Notes under the pieces: generated by a model
Database searches by the model: none
Told to the model about the DNA's origin: nothing
Seen by the model: the letters and a program-made list of their open reading frames with translations, nothing else
Translations under genes and position numbers: made by a program
Shown: in pieces, positions 25,623 to 34,281 of the stretch
Numbering within the stretch: the stretch's first letter is position 1
Layout: each line of letters starts with the position of its first letter
From: CAJXNP01 sp050305935
GTDB lineage: Bacteria; Bacteroidota; Bacteroidia; Cytophagales; Cyclobacteriaceae
Direction of reading: 5' to 3'
Assembly (NCBI GenBank): GCA_050305935.1
Contig: JBNLGG010000038.1
Span: forward strand, 1 to 39,957
DNA: 39,957 nt

Positions 25623-28031
25623 TCAGTTTTCTTTAACGGCGATTTCCACTTTCAATTCCTGCACGGCTTTGTCGTTTAGTTTGATAACACTTTCTACTTT
25701 GGAAAGTAATTCCGATTCATCAATGTTGTCATTCGCGCAGCTTATTTCAATGGATTCAAGCAATTCCTTTGCTTTCGACGCACCCACAATAGCAAATGAA
25801 GACTTTAATTTGTGAGCAATTTTCATGAGGTTTTGCCAGTCTTTTTCCGCTGCATTTTTTTTCAGTTCTTCAATGTTCTTTGGTGTATCATTAAGAAAAA
25901 TGTTGACGATCTTGCTGACCATTTCAGGCTGTGTTTTAGACGTCATAAGCAGAGTTGATAGATTTGTAACTGCACCTGTATCTGTCCCGCCGGTCGATTC
26001 AGAAATTTGCCTATCTTCTTTACTTTGCTGATGGGAGCCGTCAGCCGACTTTTTGGCTTGCAGGTGCCTGTTTACCTTGCTAACCAAGTCGGGAACTTTA
26101 AATGGTTTGGAAATATAGTCGTTAATTCCAGCATCCATACATTTTTTTATTTCGGATGCCAATGCGTGGGCAGTAATAGCAATAATCGGGATTTGGGACA
26201 GGGGTGGGTCAAGCTCCTCTCTTATAATCCTGGTGGCCGTTAAACCGTCCATGATGGGCATTTGAATATCCATCAGTACTACATCGTAGGTCCCGGATCT
26301 TAATTTTTCCAAAGCTATCTTTCCATTGTCGGCTATGTCCAGTTTCCAGCCAATATCCCGAAAAACAAATCTGGCTAATTCCTTATTCATTTCATTATCT
26401 TCCGCCATTAATACACTCACCTCTTTGGGGTAGTTTTTTACAACATTGGCATCTGGGGGAGAGGCATTAGGCTTTTTGTGGGAGCTGCTTTTTCCGAAGG
26501 GTAAATTGACAGTGATGGTCGTGCCTATTCCTGGCTCGCTTTCAACACTGATATCACCTTTTTGAATATCGATAATTTTTTTCACAATCGTTAAGCCAAG
26601 CCCGGTTCCACCATATTTCCTGGTAGTATCTGTGGTGGCCTGCGTGAAACTTTGAAAAATGGTTTTCAACTTATTCTTAGGTATTCCAATACCGGTATCT
26701 TCAACTATAAAACTCAGGGTGGTATTATTCCTGGATTGCTCTATAGCCCTGATGGTGAGTTTGATAAATCCCTTGTTAGTAAATTTCAGAGAATTGCTTA
26801 TAAGGTTCACCAGCACCTGGTTTAACCTTACCGAATCACCGATCAAGTGAGAGGGTACATCACCTTCCAATTTATAAAGTAAGTGTATACCTTTTTCCCA
26901 TGCTTTTGGCTTAAACATGCTGATAACATTGTCAACCACATCCATAAGGGCAAAAACAGTGTTTTCCAGCTTAAATTTCCCGGATTCGATTTTTGAGTAG
27001 TCAAGTATATCATTGATGATGACCAATAGGTTTTCCCCAGCATTATGAATGATGTCAATATACTTACCCTGTTCGCTCGTAAAGGAATCTTTCTCTTTTT
27101 GTAACAGGTTAGCGAATCCAATGATTGCGTTCATGGGGGTACGTATCTCATGGCTCATATTGGCCAAAAACCGTTCCTTCACCTTCCCCGACTCCTCGGC
27201 CAGCTTTTTAGCAGCTATCAGTTCCTGCTCCACCTGTTTTCTATCATTAATGTCTTGTACCGTACCTCCAAATTTCTCGTGATTTCCATTTTTATCAGAG
27301 TGAAAGTAGGCATTTAAGTTAACATACTTGATGCGATTGCCCGGCAACAGAATCCTTAAGTCGAGGTTGAAAACTTCTCCTGCCATAGCGCGATCAACAC
27401 CTTCCCGTATCAGATGCCGGTCGTCAGGATGGTAAAGCGTGGTAACATGTTCACTTGCAGGATTGAAGGTTTTTGGGTTTACTTCAAAAATCTGATACAT
27501 TTCTTCTGACCAGTATACTTTGTCTGTTGCGAAATGATATTCCCAGCTACCTATTTTAGCGATTTTTTGAGCTTCCTTAAGGCGTGCCTCGCTGTCTTTC
27601 AGGGCCTGCTCCGTAGCTAATTTCTGCTTTTCTATGTTCAGCAGATGTATAACACGCTGTAGGATCTTCTTAATGTTCGGAGGTATGATCTGTGTTTTTA
27701 CAATATAATCTGTTGCCCCCGCCTTCATCATTTTCACAGCAACTTCTTCGTCACCCTGACTGGTCACCACAATGATCGGAGTGATTTGGTCGTGCATACG
27801 GATCCTGCTCAGCAGCTCCAGGCCATCTACACCCGGCAACAGGTAGTCCAGGAAGATACAGTCGTATTCCTCAGACTGCAAACGTTCTAATGCTGAATTA
27901 GCATCTGAACATTCCTCTAATGAATATTCTATGTCGGCTTTTTTCAAAGCACGATCCAGTATCTTTCGGTCTACTTTGTCGTCATCGATGACAAGGATCT
28001 TTACTTCTTCATCAAATAACATCTCCTCCAT
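25623..28031 (-). CDS. Hybrid histidine kinase: REC-PAS-HisKA-HATPase-REC-HPt
   Basis: The product is an 802-residue soluble protein with no membrane segment. Domains in order: a receiver (about 11-130, Asp62 in FLDYLLPGVDG, Lys112); a PAS domain (about 150-265, ending in VQDINDRK); HisKA with His294 in FLANMSHEIRTPMN; HATPase_c with N box NSLKFTNKG, G1 VEDTGIGIP and G2 YGGTGLGLTIVKK; a second receiver (about 538-655, Asp588 in VVLMDIQMPIMDG, Lys642 in SKPF); and an HPt domain (about 690-790, His740 in IAHKLKSSFAIVG). All catalytic and phospho-acceptor residues are present, so a full phosphorelay within one protein is possible. It is the last gene of a same-strand trio with a response regulator and a PAS kinase, 125 bases downstream of the regulator. 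It probably takes input through its N-terminal receiver. Confidence 0.93.
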   Translation of the reverse strand: MEEMLFDEEVKILVIDDDKVDRKILDRALKKADIEYSLEECSDANSALERLQSEEYDCIFLDYLLPGVDGLELLSRIRMHDQITPIIVVTSQGDEEVAVKMMKAGATDYIVKTQIIPPNIKKILQRVIHLLNIEKQKLATEQALKDSEARLKEAQKIAKIGSWEYHFATDKVYWSEEMYQIFEVNPKTFNPASEHVTTLYHPDDRHLIREGVDRAMAGEVFNLDLRILLPGNRIKYVNLNAYFHSDKNGNHEKFGGTVQDINDRKQVEQELIAAKKLAEESGKVKERFLANMSHEIRTPMNAIIGFANLLQKEKDSFTSEQGKYIDIIHNAGENLLVIINDILDYSKIESGKFKLENTVFALMDVVDNVISMFKPKAWEKGIHLLYKLEGDVPSHLIGDSVRLNQVLVNLISNSLKFTNKGFIKLTIRAIEQSRNNTTLSFIVEDTGIGIPKNKLKTIFQSFTQATTDTTRKYGGTGLGLTIVKKIIDIQKGDISVESEPGIGTTITVNLPFGKSSSHKKPNASPPDANVVKNYPKEVSVLMAEDNEMNKELARFVFRDIGWKLDIADNGKIALEKLRSGTYDVVLMDIQMPIMDGLTATRIIREELDPPLSQIPIIAITAHALASEIKKCMDAGINDYISKPFKVPDLVSKVNRHLQAKKSADGSHQQSKEDRQISESTGGTDTGAVTNLSTLLMTSKTQPEMVSKIVNIFLNDTPKNIEELKKNAAEKDWQNLMKIAHKLKSSFAIVGASKAKELLESIEISCANDNIDESELLSKVESVIKLNDKAVQELKVEIAVKEN

Positions 28032-28156
28032 AAGTTCAAAATATCGTTTCCTTGCAATTTAGTGTAGGTTAATTGTTACCGGTTGTTACCGTTCAACCCC
28101 GCAACTGGCAACTAACATTCACCCAATGTATGTCCAATCGTGCCGAATATTGGCGC

Positions 28157-28591
28157 CTACGGTCGTTCACAAAGCTGCCAGTAGTGATTCAAAACAGATA
28201 TAGCCTTCACAAACCTCTCAAATGAAAGGGGCTTCAAAATATAGCCGGCAACATTCAAATTGTAGGCTGCTACCTTGTCGCTTTCCTCATCCGAAGTGGT
28301 CATAACAAATACGCTGAGCTTTCTCAGATCAGGATCGTACCGGATCTCTTCCAGAAATTCCAGTCCACCCATTTTAGGCATATTCAGGTCCAGTAATACA
28401 ATTTTTGGGATCGGGTGAGCTTTCTTCACACCTGTACCTTCGTTACCTCTAAGCACATCCAGCGCCTCCAAACCATTCCTGGCGACGAACAAAGGGTTTG
28501 AAATATTGTTCTTTTCAAATGCTCTCTTTACATTTTTGATGTCTACTTCGTCATCCTCCACCAGTAATACATTTACAGCATTGTCATTCAT
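28157..28591 (-). CDS. Stand-alone CheY/Rcp1-like response regulator
   Basis: The frame is open to 28648, but the ATG at 28591 starts directly before the receiver (MNDNAVNVLLVEDDEVD) and avoids a 20-base overlap with the upstream kinase, so 144 residues are chosen. Acidic pocket Glu12, Asp13 and Asp14, phospho-acceptor Asp68 in VLLDLNMPKMGG, Thr98/Thr99 and Lys120 are all present. There is no output domain. Small receivers of this sort (Rcp1 family) serve phytochrome-type kinases, which is exactly what lies 37 bases upstream. It most likely accepts phosphate from that kinase and acts by protein contact or in a phosphorelay with the hybrid kinase downstream. Confidence 0.92.
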   Translation of the reverse strand: MNDNAVNVLLVEDDEVDIKNVKRAFEKNNISNPLFVARNGLEALDVLRGNEGTGVKKAHPIPKIVLLDLNMPKMGGLEFLEEIRYDPDLRKLSVFVMTTSDEESDKVAAYNLNVAGYILKPLSFERFVKAISVLNHYWQLCERP

Positions 28592-28628
28592 TTGTATTTC
28601 ATGGTTAATTTGTTCAGTCTGTTTTTGA

Positions 28629-30416
28629 TTACATTTTAGGTATATCAAAGATAAAATTTGTTCCCTGAACCCTATTTGGGTCTATCCGGATCGCACCTCC
28701 CCGGTCTTCAAGAATCTTCTTCACAATGGCCAGTCCTACACCTGTGCTTTCCACATCGTCCCTGGCTTTCAGGGTTTGAAACATTTGAAATACCTTTTCA
28801 TGATAATTTTTTTCAATACCCGGCCCGTCATCTGCCACGCTAAATTCATGAAACCCTTGTTTCGACCGGTAAGCTATGTCGATCTGTCCTTTTGGTTTAT
28901 CGTGATGTTTGATCGCGTTAGATAAAAGGTTCGTAAAAATTTGCTCCATGTTTACCTTGGAGTAGGTAATGACAGGCATTTTTACAGGGAGGTTTACGGT
29001 AAAATCTTTTGGGATCTCCAGGTATCCGATGATTTCCTTAATCAGTTGTTTGGTATCTATCTTTTCATATTCATCGGCTGCCCTGGTGACCCTCGAATAA
29101 CTTAGGATACCATTTATCAGGTTTTCCAATCTTTGAACACGGCCACGAAGCAGGCAAAAATTTTCCTTTACATCCTCGTCTTTAATTTCACCCAGGTCTT
29201 CTTCAATCCATTCCGATAAATTTGTGATGGCTCTTAATGGCGCTTTCAAATCGTGGGAAACTATATAGGCAAAATGATTGAGTTCGTTGTTGATCTTTTC
29301 AAGCTTCCTTGCATTCCTTTTCAACTGGTGTTCGGCTATCTTCTTTTCCGTATCATCCAGGGTCAGACCGATAAACTCTTCTTTGTCATTTTGCGATTCA
29401 AACAAATAGTTATTAAAATACAATTCCTGATCCTTACCTTGATATGTGCTGGGGAAATTGTAGTAGCTTTGTTTTTCTTTATTGTTCCTTATTTTTGAAG
29501 TGAAGCTGGCCAAACTATCGGCAACATAGAGCCGGGCAATTTTACTGTTATAAAACGCTTCGATGATCTCCACGTCACCAAACAGCGAAGTGACACCTGC
29601 TTCCTTACTGTATTTGTAAATTGCAACAGGCATTTTACTGGTAATCGCATTTAAGATGCTCGTTTTTTCCTCAATCTCTTTCTCCTGAAGTTTCTCTTTG
29701 GTGATATCACGGGAGACCCCAAAAGTACCGATCGTCTCGCCCTTATTATTTTTCAAAGGATATTTGCTTGTCGAAACCCAGGTGATCGATCCATCGGGCC
29801 ATGTTTCCATTTCTTCATAGTCAACTTTTGGTTTGCCGGTTTTTATAATTTCCTGCTCATCTTTGAATGTCTCATCAGCATGTGCATTCAAAAAAATATC
29901 AAAATCGGTTTTACCAATTACATCTTCCAAACGAGTAAGCCCAAGTTGGTTGAGCATATTCTGACTTATCAATAAAAATTCACTTTCCCTGTTTTTGAAA
30001 TAATAATTAACAGACAATTCCTCCATCAACGCTTTCAGAAACATCTTCTCATACGATCCCGCATCGTATGTCACTCCTTCCAGGTGGATTATATACTGAT
30101 CCTGATCGATTTGATTTAACTGGGCAAAAGCTCTGATCACTTTGCCGTTTTTGTGAATTAATTGAAAGGCGATAGGTGATTCTTTTGACATCGAATTGAC
30201 CCCGTCCTTTTCTATTGTGAGGGAATCGAGGTCAGCGTCAGCTAATTCATCTGCAGTATAGCCCAGTAGTTTGCAAAAAGCATGGTTCGCTTGTAGGATC
30301 TTTCTTTTATTATCTACAACTGCCAATGGGTCTGGTGTGTTCAGAAAGATCTTTTTGAAATCTAGGTCAGTTGCGTAGGACGATTTTCCGTCAGCGATAT
30401 TTCCGTTTCTTTTCAT
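28629..30416 (-). CDS. PAS-domain sensor histidine kinase, phytochrome-type HisKA
   Basis: The product is a 595-residue soluble kinase. It has three PAS-like regions (about 22-118; 124-250 with WVSTSKYPLKNNKGETIG and GVSRDITKEK; a more divergent one at about 255-365). Then comes HisKA with His388 in HFAYIVSHDLKAPLRAITNL and a HATPase with NLLSNAIKHH, DDGPGI (529-534) and TGVGLAIVKKI. The SHDLKAPLRAI form is that of phytochrome-like kinases, which normally signal to Rcp1-type receivers. The next gene is such a receiver. No GAF-PHY chromophore module or bilin cysteine is seen, so the input is not light through a phytochrome; PAS ligands are unknown. It is first gene of the signalling trio. Confidence 0.92.
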   Translation of the reverse strand: MKRNGNIADGKSSYATDLDFKKIFLNTPDPLAVVDNKRKILQANHAFCKLLGYTADELADADLDSLTIEKDGVNSMSKESPIAFQLIHKNGKVIRAFAQLNQIDQDQYIIHLEGVTYDAGSYEKMFLKALMEELSVNYYFKNRESEFLLISQNMLNQLGLTRLEDVIGKTDFDIFLNAHADETFKDEQEIIKTGKPKVDYEEMETWPDGSITWVSTSKYPLKNNKGETIGTFGVSRDITKEKLQEKEIEEKTSILNAITSKMPVAIYKYSKEAGVTSLFGDVEIIEAFYNSKIARLYVADSLASFTSKIRNNKEKQSYYNFPSTYQGKDQELYFNNYLFESQNDKEEFIGLTLDDTEKKIAEHQLKRNARKLEKINNELNHFAYIVSHDLKAPLRAITNLSEWIEEDLGEIKDEDVKENFCLLRGRVQRLENLINGILSYSRVTRAADEYEKIDTKQLIKEIIGYLEIPKDFTVNLPVKMPVITYSKVNMEQIFTNLLSNAIKHHDKPKGQIDIAYRSKQGFHEFSVADDGPGIEKNYHEKVFQMFQTLKARDDVESTGVGLAIVKKILEDRGGAIRIDPNRVQGTNFIFDIPKM

Positions 30417-31100
30417 TTAGATAAATAATCTAATTCTTAAATATCGCCCTCAAAAATGTGTTGCCAGCAGGTAGCAGCTAGCTGCAAGATACAAGATTTA
30501 CCAAAGTAAAAGAAAGGTCTGCTTGGAAAGAATATACTGATCAAGGAAATGGATATTAAGCAGATGTAAGTTATGTGGATATTCAGTTAATGTGAGTGAC
30601 CAATTTGCAAAAGCATTAGAGTCATGAAATCACAGTATCGTTTGGTGAATATTTGTTAAGCGAGGAAGGAATTCATTGGGGCGATGTGAAAGTAAAGGTT
30701 TGATCAGCAATTGTCATCAGGTATTATAAGTTTTGGATTGTTTCAGTCGTTCACAAGAATCGTCAGTTCGACTGATAGGTTTTCTACAATATGCCAATTG
30801 CGTTAATTTGTGGTCATGTCCCGGCTTTTATAAGACATGTTTACCCAAAAATTCCGCAAAGCTCACTTTTTTCGCTATATCCCCCTTTTTTTAATGCTAA
30901 AAAAGGAGCATGTTCCCTCTTTTTGCCGAAAACATGGTTTAGAATTTCATAAACAGTGGTTACAGTGACTAATTTAATTATGAAATAATTATATTGTAAA
31001 TTATTTAATTTGTTCTTTTGTGGTATTGTTTAAATTAAATTTCTAATAAATGTTGATAGTGAATTAATTCCATTTTTGGAGTTTTGGAAACTTTTTTGTC
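30417..31100. other. Divergent spacer between two regulator genes
   Basis: This 684-base AT-rich spacer separates the PAS kinase (minus) from the LuxR-type regulator (plus), so promoters for both must lie here. I see no exact TAnnTTTG match at a usable distance. A perfect 12-base palindrome GCAGCTAGCTGC lies at 30474-30485, about 60 bases before the kinase start. An A/T hairpin (CCTTTTTT 30884-30891 with AAAAAAGG 30899-30906) lies about 200 bases before the regulator. Neither can be assigned. Confidence 0.45.
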
Positions 31101-31730
31101 ATGGTAAAACTTGCAATTGTTGATGATCACACACTGTTCAGAATTGGCCTGATCGCCATACTCAAAAGCGAGCCCACGTTTACGATCGTAGGTGAATTTG
31201 ATAGCTTTACCTCTATCAGGCCCTTAATTTCGACTTTAAATGCTGAAATAATTTTACTAGACATTTCACTGGAGGACGAAAGTGGCTTTGAAGTAGCTAA
31301 ACACATTAAGAAAGAAAGGCCCTCTGTAAAAATAATCATTCTGAGTTCGCACAAGGAGGAATTTCATGTTGTCAATGCTATGGATGCCGGAGTAGACGGT
31401 TATATGCACAAAAATTCAAAACCGGACGAACTGATTTTGGGAATAAAAAAGGTTGCGAAAGGACAAAAATTTTTTTCATCGGAAATATCGTCATTGCTCA
31501 TTAACAGCATTTACACCAAGCCATATAGAGGACTTCCTTTTTTAACCAGCAAAGAAAAAGAGATCATCCAACACCTGATTGATGGCTCATCGAGCAAAGA
31601 AATAGCCACAAAGCTGAATGTAAGTCCTAGAACAATAGAGACACATCGCTCAAACATTCTGGGCAAATTTGGCATGAAGAACACAACTGAATTAATTAAA
31701 AACATTGTGGAACAGAAAATCAGGTTCTGA
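31101..31730 (+). CDS. LuxR/NarL-family response regulator
   Basis: The product has 209 residues. The receiver domain (1-120) has the acidic pair in AIVDDH, Asp54 in ILLDISLEDESG, the IILSSH switch strand and Lys104 in YMHKNSKP. The C-terminal LuxR HTH (about 143-205) reads LTSKEKEIIQHLIDGSSSKE with recognition helix NVSPRTIETHRSNIL. It should bind DNA as a dimer when phosphorylated. There is no intact partner kinase beside it. Instead, a broken kinase fragment lies 17 bases past its stop on the opposite strand. The DNA target is unknown. Confidence 0.93.
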   Translation: MVKLAIVDDHTLFRIGLIAILKSEPTFTIVGEFDSFTSIRPLISTLNAEIILLDISLEDESGFEVAKHIKKERPSVKIIILSSHKEEFHVVNAMDAGVDGYMHKNSKPDELILGIKKVAKGQKFFSSEISSLLINSIYTKPYRGLPFLTSKEKEIIQHLIDGSSSKEIATKLNVSPRTIETHRSNILGKFGMKNTTELIKNIVEQKIRF

Positions 31731-31747
31731 TGATCATGTTGAAAACA

Positions 31748-31969
31748 GATATGGCCCACTGGCCTTCTCAGATCGTGTGAGATAACGGCAAAAAGTTGAT
31801 TTTTTGCTAAGTTTGGGCCTTTGAGATTTTTTACCCGTTTTCCAATCCCAGTACTCATTTCTTACAGATCTTTATTTTCTAGTTTCAGGTCCTTTGTCCC
31901 TTCAAGGATTTTAATCTTTAAAAGTTTTTCCGCTTTCATAATTCTATTAGTTATCAACATCAAAACCAT
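31748..31969 (-). pseudogene. Relic of a sensor histidine kinase (linker plus start of HisKA)
   Basis: On the minus strand the frame from 31969 encodes a membrane-exit-like start (MVLMLITNRIMKAEKLL), then a charged coiled-coil linker (KIKILEGTKDLKLENKDL). An in-frame TAA follows (31862-31864). The same frame continues to NQLFAVISHDLRRPVGHI, which carries the unmistakable H-box of a HisKA domain (SHDLR.P). The kinase homology ends there, 17 bases from the 3' end of the LuxR-type regulator gene, and the rest of HisKA and the whole ATPase domain are missing. The N-terminal sensor is missing too. This is therefore a truncated, stop-containing remnant, possibly of the lost partner of the regulator or of the YfiR operon. 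Confidence 0.72.
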
Positions 31970-31989
31970 TTACCACCCTTAAATACCTT

Positions 31990-32013
31990 CAAAAAAAAAT
32001 CAACCTTTTGATG
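31990..32013 (-). terminator. Weak Rho-independent terminator after the T9SS-sorted protein gene
   Basis: On the minus strand ATCAA-AAGG-TTGAT forms a 5-base-pair hairpin (32012-31999), followed directly by a run of T (31998-31991). It sits about 40 bases past the stop at 32054. The stem is short, so strength is uncertain. Confidence 0.45.
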
Positions 32014-32053
32014 ATCTCGGTTTCCAGTTATCAGATCGCCTGCTGATGAAAAA

Positions 32054-33229
32054 CTATTCATGTAACCATTTGATATCCATATTGAATTTGTCATTTATAA
32101 GTTTGATAATGTAATATCCGCTAGGTAAGGATTTCACATCTAGCTTCTCAAGGTGGTTTATAGAATGTCCCGTGTTTAGATCTTTCTCTAATACAACATA
32201 CCCGTTTGCATTGAGGATACGGACTTTTACCGGTGAGTTCATGTTCGTGCCGGTCAAAGAGATGTTTAACTCGTCATACATTGATGGATTGGGATATACC
32301 ATTGCCATCAACTCACTACTTTCATGTGAAATGTAAATTGGTCTAAACGTTTCTGTTATACCGTCAAAGTCTGTCTGCTTTAGTCGGTAATAAGAAATCC
32401 CTGAAAAAGGATGTGTATCTAAAAACTCGTAAGACTGCGATTGGTTGGAGGTACCAATGCCGTCCACTTTTCCAATGGATTCAAAGAAGATACCGTCTTT
32501 AGACCGCTCGACGGTGAAGTAATCGTTATTCCGTTCTGTTGCTGTAGTCCATGATAGAAAAACAGAATTTCCAACCTGAACCCCACTAAAGTTTGTTAAC
32601 ACCACCGGAAGAAGGAGATTTCCCCCACCACCCAAAAATTCCCAAACAGCCGGTAGATCACTTGAGAGATCACTTCCAGTGTTTTTCTCCTGCGTATCAG
32701 GAACCAGTGTTGAAGCGTCGCCAGCATAAGCTCCCGCGTAAACATTGCCTGAGCCCGTGTACGTTCCCTGGGACCCCGTTTTGTTAAAAGTACCTTGAAC
32801 GACCAGGATCCCATCAGATGCGATATCAATTTTATTATCCATATTGAGGTTGCCCAATACAATCAACAATCCCCCGGAACCAATGACCAGGTTCATTGCC
32901 TTATTGGCGAAATCAACGTTTCCATAAACGACCAGAGTGTCATTTACGATGAAGTTGTATAAATCGCGATTGGCTGCGAAAGTCAGGTCCTGGTTTGAAC
33001 CATAAGACCCAACGTTTATGTATCCATAAATTGTAATATCAAAATCTACAGGAGTAGGGAGATTAATAGTGCCGATAGCTGCATTGTCCACCCAGGAGTT
33101 GTTATCCGACCAGCCTCCTGTGAAATTATTTTTAGTTTCCTTCTGAGAGAAAGCTGAAAGAAAAGTACAAATAAGACTTAACGTCCCTACAAAAACCAGC
33201 AACTTTTTTTGGCCGAATTCCCTTCTCAT
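32054..33229 (-). CDS. Secreted protein with T9SS type A sorting domain
   Basis: The product has 391 residues from the ATG at 33229, which gives a clean signal peptide (MRREFGQKKLLVFVGTLSLI, cleavage after SAFSQ). The frame is open to a GTG at 33268, but that lies inside the leader hairpin and would disrupt the signal peptide. The first 190 or so residues are short repeated beta rungs (IYGYINVGSYGSNQ, LVVYGNVDFANKAMN, LIVLGNLNMDNKID, LVVQGTFNKTGSQ), suggesting a right-handed beta-helix. An FN3-like domain follows (VFLSWTTATERNNDYFTVER), then a type A T9SS domain from VYPNPSMYDELNIS to the end. It is surface-exposed or released. Function is unknown. It lies on the same strand as the TonB receptor/YfiR pair and shares an upstream element with it. 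Confidence 0.88.
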   Translation of the reverse strand: MRREFGQKKLLVFVGTLSLICTFLSAFSQKETKNNFTGGWSDNNSWVDNAAIGTINLPTPVDFDITIYGYINVGSYGSNQDLTFAANRDLYNFIVNDTLVVYGNVDFANKAMNLVIGSGGLLIVLGNLNMDNKIDIASDGILVVQGTFNKTGSQGTYTGSGNVYAGAYAGDASTLVPDTQEKNTGSDLSSDLPAVWEFLGGGGNLLLPVVLTNFSGVQVGNSVFLSWTTATERNNDYFTVERSKDGIFFESIGKVDGIGTSNQSQSYEFLDTHPFSGISYYRLKQTDFDGITETFRPIYISHESSELMAMVYPNPSMYDELNISLTGTNMNSPVKVRILNANGYVVLEKDLNTGHSINHLEKLDVKSLPSGYYIIKLINDKFNMDIKWLHE

Positions 33230-33245
33230 TTCAGTACCTTTAGTT

Positions 33246-33312
33246 TTAAAAAAATGCTGCGGGCACACAAATCATGATTTCCAAAAATGTCCCACTACGA
33301 AGCCCGCAGCAT
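33246..33312 (-). terminator. Terminator-like hairpin in the leader of the T9SS-sorted protein gene
   Basis: On the minus strand ATGCTGCGGGC (33312-33302) and GCCCGCAGCAT (33264-33254) are perfect 11-base complements, followed by TTTTTTT (33253-33247). The 37-base loop contains a 12-base palindrome AAATCATGATTT (33269-33280). The T-run ends only 17 bases before the ATG at 33229. It can be read either as the terminator of the TonB receptor/YfiR transcript or as an attenuator controlling the next gene. Confidence 0.6.
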
Positions 33313-33762
33313 CGGAACTTCATGTTTTAGCTCATAAGAACTCAAACTATCTAATGTAACCAATGCAATTTATCAAGGTAAGATCAGGTGATTGATCAGG
33401 CTTATCACTGATTTTTTGACCAATTAAATACTAAAAGAGGCATAAGTATTTATACATAGATTGACATAAGCTTTCTCCGCAGGTTTCTCAGAAAACGCCA
33501 CCAGGCTTGAGGGTCTGTCCACTAACAGTGTTTAGCAAATAACATGGATGAAGGCGAAATGAAAATTTTTAAAACACGGGGTTTAGAGCAGATTTTACTT
33601 AGGCCCCGGAAGTCATGCAGCCTTTTGATCAGAGAAGGTTTATTGAATTTGCCCTGGACAACCTGACAAATAATTAACTATTGGACATAAGATCGTTACA
33701 GCCTTTTTTTTCTACAGGTTCCGGGTATTGTCCAGACCAATAGCCACCCTGGCGATCTAACA
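33313..33762. other. Spacer with regulatory element and decayed coding scraps
   Basis: The spacer lies between the YfiR-family gene and the leader hairpin. It contains the shared upstream element (33388-33452). At about 33601-33678 on the plus strand a short frame ends in PFDQRRFIEFALDNLTNN and a stop, which reads like the C-terminus of a lost protein, perhaps a receiver domain. Only a scrap remains and I cannot name it. Confidence 0.4.
33388..33452 (-). promoter_or_regulatory. Element shared with the TonB receptor upstream region (copy A)
   Basis: On the minus strand this reads AAATACTTATGCCTCTTTTA, then AGTATTTAATTGGTCAAAA, and further on GTGATAAGCCTGATCAATCAC. The copy at 36301-36343 has the same blocks in the same order with a shorter spacer. 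It lies about 160-220 bases before the ATG at 33229. The imperfect GTGAT...ATCAC arms look like a protein-binding site. Confidence 0.45.
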
Positions 33763-34281
33763 TTAAAGTACTTCGTGCGCCAGTGCGGTAACCTGTGAAG
33801 AAATTTTTACATTTCTTTTCAGCAATTCCGTTTGATTAATATCAAACCTCAATTTATTATCTATAATCACAAAGCTGACCGAAGCTCCCTTTTTATGCAG
33901 GCCTTCTCTTTCGGCAATAATCATTATTGGCTTCCCGTTTGTGATCGTGGAGAGATCATCCAACTCGTTGCTTTTACTATTGGAAATATAAATCAAATGG
34001 GCTCCATTTATATCAGAAAGAATATCGGCTCTTTCTACTTTGATCATTGCACTACTAATTGTTTTGCCAGTAATGCTGCTTCTCAGTTCATCATAAACCT
34101 TTGAATTGCCCAGCACGACAATCTTGAACTCATCCTTTACGTCCGGCCAGCGACTGTATTTGGCTATGCTATGAACGAATACGGCGTAGGATTTATAATT
34201 GGTTGTTTGGGCTTTGGCCGGTAAGGCTACCGAAGTTATGCTGAAAAGAATGAAAATGAGTATGTACGTTTTATTTTTCAT
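33763..34281 (-). CDS. YfiR-family (DUF4154) periplasmic protein
   Basis: The product has 172 residues from the ATG at 34281; the frame is open three codons further, to 34290. A signal peptide (MKNKTYILIFILFSITSVAL, cleavage after PAKAQ) is followed by the family pattern: VHSIAKYSRWPD, then FKIVVLGNSKVYDEL, HLIYISNSKSNE, GKPIMIIAEREGLHKKG, FVIIDNKLRFDINQTEL and a final KISSQVTALA. In Pseudomonas YfiR is a periplasmic regulator of a diguanylate cyclase. In Bacteroidota and other groups DUF4154 genes usually sit beside a TonB receptor and a sensor kinase. Here the start overlaps the TonB receptor stop by 11 bases, so the two are coupled. No intact kinase follows; only a relic lies further downstream. 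Partner and ligand are unknown. Confidence 0.85.
   Translation of the reverse strand: MKNKTYILIFILFSITSVALPAKAQTTNYKSYAVFVHSIAKYSRWPDVKDEFKIVVLGNSKVYDELRSSITGKTISSAMIKVERADILSDINGAHLIYISNSKSNELDDLSTITNGKPIMIIAEREGLHKKGASVSFVIIDNKLRFDINQTELLKRNVKISSQVTALAHEVL

Larger units (their letters stand above)
31731..32053. other. Convergent spacer holding a kinase relic and a weak terminator
   Basis: The spacer lies between the LuxR regulator and the T9SS-sorted protein gene. It contains the histidine kinase fragment (31748-31969) and a weak minus-strand terminator (31990-32013). No intact gene is present. Confidence 0.6.

Noticed and set aside
31511..31747. Continuation of the kinase relic frame into the LuxR regulator gene
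   Set aside because: Kinase similarity ends at about 31748; beyond this the frame is simply antisense to the regulator.
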